Source: Chloroflexota bacterium
Lineage (GTDB): Bacteria > Chloroflexota > UBA11872
Length of the DNA stretch: 31,969 nucleotides
Assembly: GCA_028875175.1 (NCBI GenBank)
Contig: JAPPFO010000166.1
Span: forward strand, 1 to 31,969
Direction: 5' to 3'
Part shown: positions 25,499-31,969 of the stretch, in pieces
How the letters are laid out: each line of letters begins with the position of its first letter
Position numbering within the stretch: position 1 is the first letter of the stretch
The notes under the pieces: generated by a model
The model's input: the letters and a program-made list of their open reading frames with translations, nothing else
What the model was told of the DNA's origin: nothing
Databases searched by the model: none
Position numbers and translations under genes: made by a program

Positions 25499-26590
25499 AT
25501 GCCTGTCCCGCCAGTAATCGAATGGCGTGACGGCGCGGTCCGCATCCTGGATCAGCGCCGCCTGCCGGACGCGGTCGAAGTGCTGCACTGCACCGAGGTA
25601 TCGCAGGTCAACGAAGCCATACGCACCCTCGCCATCCGCGGCGCCCCCGCCCTCGGCGTCGCCTCCGCCTACGCGGTCGCGCTGGCTGCCACCCGCGTCA
25701 ATGCGCCCGATGAGACGACCTACCTGGAACGCCTGGACAAAGTCATCGACCAGGTCATCGCCACCCGACCCACGGCCGTGAACCTCGCCTGGGCCGCCGA
25801 GCGCATGCGTGCCGCGGCCCATGAACTCGGCGCGCTCGCCGATCACCGGCCGACCGACGGCGTTCGGGATCCTCGGGAATCGATTCGCCACGGCTTGCTG
25901 GCGCTGGCTCACGAGATCGCCGCCGACAACGAGCAGCGCCACCGCGCCCTCGCCCAAGCCGGAGCCGACCTCTTCGCATCCGGCCAGCGCGTGCTCCACC
26001 ACTGCAACACCGGCCCGCTCGCCACCGCCGCCAGCTACGGCACCGCCCTGGGCGTCCTCCAGGCCGCCAACCAGCGCCACGGCATCGAAGTCGTCGTCAG
26101 TGAAACACGCCCCCTGCTCCAGGGCGGACGCCTCACCACCTGGGAACTGGCGCAGTGGGGCGTGCCCTTCACCCTCATCACCGACAGCATGGCCGCCGAC
26201 CGCATGCGTCGCGGGCACATCGACGCCGTCATCGTCGGGGCCGACCGCATCGCCGCCAACGGCGATGTCGCTAACAAGATCGGCACCTACAGCCATGCCG
26301 TCGCCGCCGGCGCCCACGACCTGCCGTTCTACGTGGCCGCCCCGCTGTCAACGATCGACTTCAACACACCCAACGGCGACGCCATCCCCATCGAGGAACG
26401 GGCCACCGAGGAAGTCCACGGCTACGGCGACTGGCGCTGGTCGCCCTCCGATGCGCCCGTCGCCAATCCGGCTTTTGACGTCACCCCGCACGAACGCGTA
26501 ACCGCGATCATCACCGAGCACGGCGTCCACCGGCCTCCCTTCCTGGAGTCCTTAGGCCGGTTCGCGGCGGCCCCGGACACGGCCGCCTGA
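25499..26590 (+). CDS. mtnA: Methylthioribose-1-phosphate isomerase
   Basis: It isomerises 5-methylthioribose 1-phosphate to the ribulose form in methionine salvage. About 363 residues from the ATG; a GTG two codons earlier (25493) is an alternative, and neither has a clear ribosome site. Motifs are IRGAPALGVASAYAVAL, HHCNTGPLATAASYG (catalytic Cys169), SETRPLLQGGRLTTWEL and GADRIAANGDVANKIGTY (catalytic Asp249). These separate it from the related eIF2B subunits. It starts a same-strand run with mtnP 18 bases downstream, so the two first steps after phosphorolysis are coupled. Later salvage enzymes (mtnB, mtnC, mtnD, or an aldolase shunt) are not in the window. Confidence 0.97.
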   Translation: MPVPPVIEWRDGAVRILDQRRLPDAVEVLHCTEVSQVNEAIRTLAIRGAPALGVASAYAVALAATRVNAPDETTYLERLDKVIDQVIATRPTAVNLAWAAERMRAAAHELGALADHRPTDGVRDPRESIRHGLLALAHEIAADNEQRHRALAQAGADLFASGQRVLHHCNTGPLATAASYGTALGVLQAANQRHGIEVVVSETRPLLQGGRLTTWELAQWGVPFTLITDSMAADRMRRGHIDAVIVGADRIAANGDVANKIGTYSHAVAAGAHDLPFYVAAPLSTIDFNTPNGDAIPIEERATEEVHGYGDWRWSPSDAPVANPAFDVTPHERVTAIITEHGVHRPPFLESLGRFAAAPDTAA

Positions 26591-26608
26591 CATGCGGAGC
26601 CAGGACTA

Positions 26609-27487
26609 ATGCCTGCGATTGGAGTCATCGGCGGCAGCGGCTTCTACGACATGCCCGGCCTGGAAGACATTCGCGACGAGACCGTCACCACGCCCTTCGG
26701 CGACCCCAGCGACTTCATTCGCATCGGCCGCCTGGACGGCGTGGAGGTGGCCTTCCTCCCGCGCCACGGCCGCGGCCATCGCATCATGCCCACCGCCGTC
26801 AACGCCCGCGCCAACTTCTGGGCGCTCAAGTCGCTCGGCGTGCGCTGGGTCATCTCGGTCAGCGCCGTCGGCAGCATGCGCGAGCACATCGAGCCCCTCC
26901 ACGTCGTCGTGCCCGATCAGCTGATCGACCGCACCCGCCAGCGCCCCATGACCTTCTTCGACACTCCTGGTCTCGTCGTCCACGTCGGCATGGGCGAACC
27001 TTTTTCGGCCCGCCTGTCCGCCGTCCTGGCCGAGGCCGCCGAGACCGAAGGCGCCCACGTACATCGCGGCGGAACCTACGTCTGCATCGAGGGCCCGCAG
27101 TTCTCCACCCGCGCCGAGTCCGAGACGTTTCGCTCCTGGGGCGTCGACGTCATCGGTATGACCGCGCTCCCCGAAGCCCGTCTCGCCCGCGAGGCCGAGA
27201 TCTGCTACGCGCTCCTGGCCATGGTCACCGACTACGACGTGTGGCACGAGAGCGAAGAGGACGTCTCCGCCGAGATGGTCATCGCCAACCTCATGGCCAA
27301 CACCTCGCTCTCGCAGCGGGTCGTCCGACGCGCGGTTGGGCAGATTCCCACGGAGGACTCCGCCTGCGAGTGCGCCGACGCCCTGGCCACCGCCATCATC
27401 ACCGCGCCCGACGCCATTCCGCCCGAACTGGCCGAGCGCCACGACCTGCTCGTGGGCAAGTACCTCAACCGCCCCGCCTCGGACTGA
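26609..27487 (+). CDS. mtnP: 5'-methylthioadenosine phosphorylase
   Basis: It splits methylthioadenosine with phosphate into adenine and methylthioribose 1-phosphate, the substrate of MtnA. The 292-residue protein has IGVIGGSGFYDMPGL, LPRHGRGHRI, a phosphate-binding SAVGSMREHI, CIEGPQFSTRAES, IGMTALPEARLA and the base-contacting VTDYDVW. The trimeric MTAP/PNP family includes enzymes that also use inosine or adenosine. The TALPEA sequence and the neighbouring mtnA favour methylthioadenosine. AGGA precedes the ATG at short spacing. The following kinase gene begins ten bases after the stop. Confidence 0.95.
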   Translation: MPAIGVIGGSGFYDMPGLEDIRDETVTTPFGDPSDFIRIGRLDGVEVAFLPRHGRGHRIMPTAVNARANFWALKSLGVRWVISVSAVGSMREHIEPLHVVVPDQLIDRTRQRPMTFFDTPGLVVHVGMGEPFSARLSAVLAEAAETEGAHVHRGGTYVCIEGPQFSTRAESETFRSWGVDVIGMTALPEARLAREAEICYALLAMVTDYDVWHESEEDVSAEMVIANLMANTSLSQRVVRRAVGQIPTEDSACECADALATAIITAPDAIPPELAERHDLLVGKYLNRPASD

Positions 27488-27497
27488 TTCGCCCCGA

Positions 27498-28418
27498 ATG
27501 AGCAATTCGAGCGAACCCGGCCGCGTAGTCGTCATCGGCACCGTCGGCATTGATGACATCGAAACCGCCCAGGCCAGCGTCCAGGGCGTCCTCGGCGGCT
27601 CCGCCACCTATGCCGCGCTTGCCTCGCGCTTCTTCGCTCCAACCACCATGTCAAGCGTGGTTGGCCATGACTTTCCGGCAGCGCACCTCGAGCTGTTGAC
27701 CGAACGCGACATCGATCTCAGCAGCCTCGAGACCGCCGACGGCCTCACCTTCCGCTGGGGCGGACGCTACGCCGTCGACATGAACGTTCGCGAGACCACG
27801 TTCGTCGACCTGAACGTGCTCGAGCACTTCGATCCGAAAGTGCCCCAGCACGCGGTAGCCGAGTCCTTCGTTTTCCTGGGCAACACCGATCCGAGCATTC
27901 AGCTTCGGATCCTCGACCAGGTCGTGGATCCGCGCTTCGTCATCGTCGACTCGATGGACTTCTGGATTAAGGCCGACCGCCGGCGAGTCTCGGAAGTGTT
28001 CGCCCGCTGCGACTGCGTGGTGCTCAACGACGAGGAAGCCCGGCTCTTCGGCGGCCACGCCAACATCCCGCGCGCCGTGCGCACCATCCTTGACCTCGGG
28101 CCCAGCTACGTGGTGGTCAAACGCGGCGAGTTCGGCGCCGCCCTGGTCAGCGACGACGGCTGGTTTTTCGCGCCGGCCTACCCGCTGGACGAGGTCGTGG
28201 ACCCCACCGGCGCGGGCGACGCCTTTGCCGGGGCCTTTCTGGGCAGCCTGGCGGCGGCGAATTCAACCGACAATGCCGCCCTGCGCAGGGCCGTAGTCTA
28301 TGGCTGCGTTGTGGCGTCGTTTACAGTTGAGGCGTTCAGCGTGGATCGCCTCGCTGAGCTCACCCGTCACGATATCGATTCGCGCTACGTTGAATTCGGC
28401 GACTTCGCCGCCTTCTAG
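27498..28418 (+). CDS. PfkB-family kinase, candidate adenosine kinase
   Basis: This 306-residue ribokinase-fold kinase has VLGGSATYAALASRFF near the N-terminus, TFRWGGRYAVDMN in the lid region, and the classic DPTGAGDAFAGAF with catalytic Asp241. It sits between mtnP and ahcY. Because AhcY is driven forward only if adenosine is removed, an adenosine kinase would fit this place, and that enzyme belongs to the same family. A ribose- or methylthioribose-type kinase is an alternative, as mtnP already yields a phosphorylated sugar. Specificity is inferred from context only. The open frame extends upstream to 27336, but that stretch overlaps mtnP, so the ATG at 27498 is used. Confidence 0.85.
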   Translation: MSNSSEPGRVVVIGTVGIDDIETAQASVQGVLGGSATYAALASRFFAPTTMSSVVGHDFPAAHLELLTERDIDLSSLETADGLTFRWGGRYAVDMNVRETTFVDLNVLEHFDPKVPQHAVAESFVFLGNTDPSIQLRILDQVVDPRFVIVDSMDFWIKADRRRVSEVFARCDCVVLNDEEARLFGGHANIPRAVRTILDLGPSYVVVKRGEFGAALVSDDGWFFAPAYPLDEVVDPTGAGDAFAGAFLGSLAAANSTDNAALRRAVVYGCVVASFTVEAFSVDRLAELTRHDIDSRYVEFGDFAAF

Positions 28419-28447
28419 CCGCTAGTCCCACGCCCGGAGGAACTCGT

Positions 28448-29719
28448 ATGGCCACGGCCGATAACCAGTCCGATATCGCGGACGCTTCACTTGCCGACGA
28501 CGGCGTCCGCCGTATCGAGTGGGCCGATCAGTCCATGCCCGTGCTGGAGAGCATCCGCCGGCGCTTCGCGCAAGAACGGCCGCTCGACGGCCTCCGCATC
28601 GGCGCCTGCCTGCACGTAACCGCCGAGACCGCCAACCTGGTCCGCACCCTGCAGGCCGGCGGCGCCGAGACTTCCCTCTGCGCCTCCAACCCCCTCAGCA
28701 CCCAGGACGATGTGGCCGCCGCCCTCGTGGAGGTCTACGGCGCTTCGACCTACGCCATCAACGGCGAGGACTCCGAGATCTATTACGACCACATTGAATC
28801 CGTGCTCAACGGCCGGCCGCATCTCACCACCGACGACGGCGCCGACCTGGTCTCCACATTGCACACCGACCGCACCGACGTCATCGCCGGCGTCATGGGC
28901 GGAACCGAGGAAACCACCACCGGCGTGATTCGACTCCGCGCCATGGCCGAACAGGGCGTGCTCAAGTACCCCATCGTGGCCGTCAACGAGGCCATGACCA
29001 AGCACATGTTCGACAACCGCTACGGCACCGGGCAGTCCACCCTCGACGGCGTCGTGCGCGCGACCAACCTGTTGCTGGCCGGACGCACGGTGGTGGTGGG
29101 CGGCTACGGCTGGTGCGGTCGCGGCCTGGCCAGCCGCGCCGCCGGCATGGGCGCGCACCTGATCGTCACCGAAGTGGATCCGGTGCGTGCGCTGGAGGCC
29201 GTGATGGACGGCTACCGCGTCATGCCCATGCAGGACGCCGCCGCCGTTGGCGATGTCTTCATCACCGTCACCGGCGACAAGCACGTCATCAACCGCTCGC
29301 ACTTCGAGGTGATGAAAGACGGCGCGATCCTGGCCAATTCCGGCCACTTCGACATCGAAATCAACATCGAGGCCCTGGAAGACATGGCCGAGGAAGTCAC
29401 AGAGGCACGACCCTTCGTCGAGGAATACCGCCTCGCCGGCGGGCGCCGCATCTTCCTGCTGGCGCAGGGCCGGCTGATCAACCTGGCCTCGGCTGAGGGG
29501 CATCCGGCCAGCGTGATGGACATGAGCTTCGCCAACCAGGCCCTGGCCCTGGAACATCTGGCCAAAAACGCGCACGACATGGCCCCGGATGTTTACGATG
29601 TCTCGGCCGACATCGACCGCCAGGTCGCCTCGGTCAAACTTGAGGCCATGGGCGTGGCAATCGATACCCTCACCGCCGAGCAGGCCGCCTACCTGTCCGG
29701 CTGGCAGGAAGGCACGTAG
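28448..29719 (+). CDS. ahcY: Adenosylhomocysteinase
   Basis: This NAD-dependent enzyme hydrolyses S-adenosylhomocysteine to adenosine and homocysteine, removing the inhibitor made by methyltransferases. The 423-residue short form carries GGTEETTTG (151-159), the catalytic Lys185 and Asp189 in MTKHMFDNRYGTGQS, and the NAD-binding VGGYGWCGRGLA (218-228). HPASVMDMSFANQALA is a late family motif. GGAGG seven bases before the ATG gives a strong start. It is third before metK in a same-strand run that completes most of the activated methyl cycle; methionine synthase is not present. Confidence 0.97.
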   Translation: MATADNQSDIADASLADDGVRRIEWADQSMPVLESIRRRFAQERPLDGLRIGACLHVTAETANLVRTLQAGGAETSLCASNPLSTQDDVAAALVEVYGASTYAINGEDSEIYYDHIESVLNGRPHLTTDDGADLVSTLHTDRTDVIAGVMGGTEETTTGVIRLRAMAEQGVLKYPIVAVNEAMTKHMFDNRYGTGQSTLDGVVRATNLLLAGRTVVVGGYGWCGRGLASRAAGMGAHLIVTEVDPVRALEAVMDGYRVMPMQDAAAVGDVFITVTGDKHVINRSHFEVMKDGAILANSGHFDIEINIEALEDMAEEVTEARPFVEEYRLAGGRRIFLLAQGRLINLASAEGHPASVMDMSFANQALALEHLAKNAHDMAPDVYDVSADIDRQVASVKLEAMGVAIDTLTAEQAAYLSGWQEGT

Positions 29720-29760
29720 TCAGGCCGCGGTCGCACGGCACCCACACTCGGCGACAGCAT

Positions 29761-29765
29761 GGGAG
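29761..29765 (+). promoter_or_regulatory. Ribosome binding site deciding the metK TTG start
   Basis: GGGAG lies six bases before the TTG at 29772. The open frame reaches back to 29589, but that part overlaps ahcY out of frame and is not MetK-like. The TTG leaves a normal short lead before FTSESVTEGHPDK. Confidence 0.7.
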
Positions 29766-29771
29766 AGCACA

Positions 29772-31004
<1,233 letters not shown>

Positions 31005-31016
31005 GCGAAGCTTTAG

Positions 31017-31514
31017 GTGACGGCCATCGACGACGTTCTGGCGCGAAACGCCAGTTTCGCCGCCGGATTCCACGACGCCGAGCGCCCCGCGCGACCGGCG
31101 CGTCGGCTTGCCATCGTCGCCTGCATGGACGCCCGCTTGGATACCTTCCGAGCGCTCGGCCTGGCGCCGGGCGACGCCCACGTCATCCGCAACGCCGGCG
31201 GCGTCGTCACCGAGGACGTGATTCGCTCGCTCGTCATTTCCCAGCGCCTGCTCGGCACCCGCGAAATCATGCTGATCCACCACACCGACTGCGGCATGCA
31301 GACCTTCTCGGACGATGAGTTGAAGGACGCCGTCGAAACCGACACCGGCCTGCGCCCGCCGTTCTCCTTCAAGCCCTTCGCCGACCTCGAGCAGGACGTT
31401 CGCGACTCCATCGCCGGCATCCAGGCCAGCCCCTTCCTCCCCCACCGCGACCGCATCCGCGGCTTCATCTACGACTGCGCCACCGGCCGCCTGGCCGAGG
31501 TCGACCCAGCCTGA
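31017..31514 (+). CDS. Beta-class carbonic anhydrase (short type)
   Basis: It interconverts carbon dioxide and bicarbonate using zinc. The 165-residue length and sequence match short beta enzymes such as Mycobacterium Rv1284. Zinc ligands are Cys36 (VACMDARL), His89 and Cys92 (HHTDCGM), with the Asp38/Arg40 dyad in place. Cys36 to Cys92 spans 56 residues, as in Rv1284 (35/91). Starts at a GTG with only a weak ribosome site, 12 bases after metK, so it is probably translated from the same transcript. Why a carbonic anhydrase follows metK is not obvious. Confidence 0.93.
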   Translation: MTAIDDVLARNASFAAGFHDAERPARPARRLAIVACMDARLDTFRALGLAPGDAHVIRNAGGVVTEDVIRSLVISQRLLGTREIMLIHHTDCGMQTFSDDELKDAVETDTGLRPPFSFKPFADLEQDVRDSIAGIQASPFLPHRDRIRGFIYDCATGRLAEVDPA

Positions 31515-31583
31515 CATCTGCCGGTTTGCCGTCTCGCGCCGCATAATGATCGCTCAAATCGCTTCACCCCAAGGATCCTGGCC

Positions 31584-31969
31584 ATGAGCGCGTTCACGAT
31601 CGACGTCTTGCAGTCCCGCCGCATGGTGAGCTGGGGCGGACGCTTCATCACGGCGTTCAACCAGGGCCACACGCGCAACTACCTGTACCCCGTTTACACG
31701 CCGGCAGGCCAGGCCGTCACCGACGAAACGCCGGTGGACCATCCCCACCACCGCTCCATCTGGATCGCCGCAGAAGAGGTCAGCGGCTACAACTTCTACA
31801 TTGAGCGCGCCTACGGCGGCCGCACCGCCGGCGCCATCCGCGAAATCGACGCCTCCTGGGAACAACTGGCCGCCGACAAGCTCCGCGTGACCCAAACCCT
31901 GGAGTGGCGCGGCGAGCCTGACTGGAGCGATCCCGACGGCCGCCTCATGCTGGTCGAGACCCGCACCAC
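31584..31969 (+). CDS. DUF6807 / PmoA-like protein, N-terminal fragment (partial)
   Basis: An open frame begins at the ATG at 31584 (AAGGA eight bases upstream) and runs off the right end, giving about 128 residues. NYLYPVYTPAGQAVTDE and TPVDHPHHRSIWIAAEEV closely resemble DUF6807, a family often mislabelled as methane oxygenase PmoA. It is usually found with sugar and sialic-acid catabolism genes in planctomycetes and related bacteria. Its role is unknown and it is not a methane monooxygenase. It lies 69 bases after the carbonic anhydrase, with CATAAT at 31542-31547 as a weak promoter candidate, so it may begin a new unit. Confidence 0.75.
   Translation, partial: MSAFTIDVLQSRRMVSWGGRFITAFNQGHTRNYLYPVYTPAGQAVTDETPVDHPHHRSIWIAAEEVSGYNFYIERAYGGRTAGAIREIDASWEQLAADKLRVTQTLEWRGEPDWSDPDGRLMLVETRT

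Noticed and set aside
24686..26317. Long antisense open frame of 543 codons opposite the dehydratase and mtnA.
   Set aside because: G+C-rich genes commonly leave the antisense frame open. The translation is low-complexity Gly/Val/Ala/Asp with no motif, while the sense strand encodes two enzymes with full catalytic residues.

Overview
This window is a G+C-rich (roughly two thirds by eye), densely packed bacterial chromosome segment with 32 genes that I can support, two of them cut by the window ends. No gap exceeds about 200 bases, and I see no rRNA, tRNA, CRISPR array, insertion sequence, integrase or phage gene. Most genes are housekeeping or metabolic. A SufR-type cysteine-rich regulator, a GGDD/PKTIDND-type phosphofructokinase, an enolase-superfamily acid-sugar dehydratase, a true formylglycine-generating enzyme and a PmoA-like (DUF6807) gene together would suit a free-living or host-associated Chloroflexota (SAR202-like) bacterium. 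That placement is inference from gene content only.

Layout. 1-3779 (+): the tail of a MarR-like regulator, then two translationally coupled half-size ABC exporters that look like an asymmetric heterodimer. 3823-5588: a divergent pair, a GT2 glycosyltransferase (-) and a PHP-domain phosphoesterase (+). 5632-7880 (-): a zinc-ribbon microprotein, an MFS transporter and triosephosphate isomerase. 8026-12583 (-): a head-to-tail set starting with a SufR-like Fe-S sensor, then cysteine desulfurase, a small coiled-coil membrane protein, an A-type Fe-S carrier, FtsY, and a short RmlA-like nucleotidyltransferase that overlaps ftsY by 4 bases. 12780-13769 (+): a primary-type sigma factor, divergent from sufR. 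13794-16062 (-): quinolinate synthase (itself a 4Fe-4S enzyme) and a phosphofructokinase whose selectivity residues look PPi-type. 16166-18201 (+): nitroreductase and amidase.

18212-24158 (-) is a carbohydrate locus: formylglycine-generating enzyme, GH127-type beta-L-arabinofuranosidase, BNR/Asp-box sialidase-like enzyme, a Tat/lipoprotein-like protein of unknown function, a PfkB kinase resembling 2-keto-3-deoxygluconate kinase, and a YbjQ protein. An enolase-superfamily dehydratase is divergent at 24302. Dehydratase plus KDG-type kinase suggests breakdown of sugar acids released from a glycan, and the FGE implies sulfatases encoded elsewhere. None of the three large enzymes shows a signal peptide, so the pathway looks intracellular.

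25499-31514 (+) is a compact S-adenosylmethionine cycle and salvage operon: mtnA, mtnP, a PfkB kinase (adenosine kinase is the attractive guess), ahcY, metK with a TTG start, and a beta-carbonic anhydrase. The window ends inside a DUF6807/PmoA-like gene.

I found no wholly new defence or mobile system. The best leads are the glycan locus with its altered KDG-type kinase, the unknown Tat/lipoprotein-like protein, the coiled-coil membrane protein inside the Fe-S operon, the PPi-type phosphofructokinase signature, and the kinase between mtnP and ahcY.
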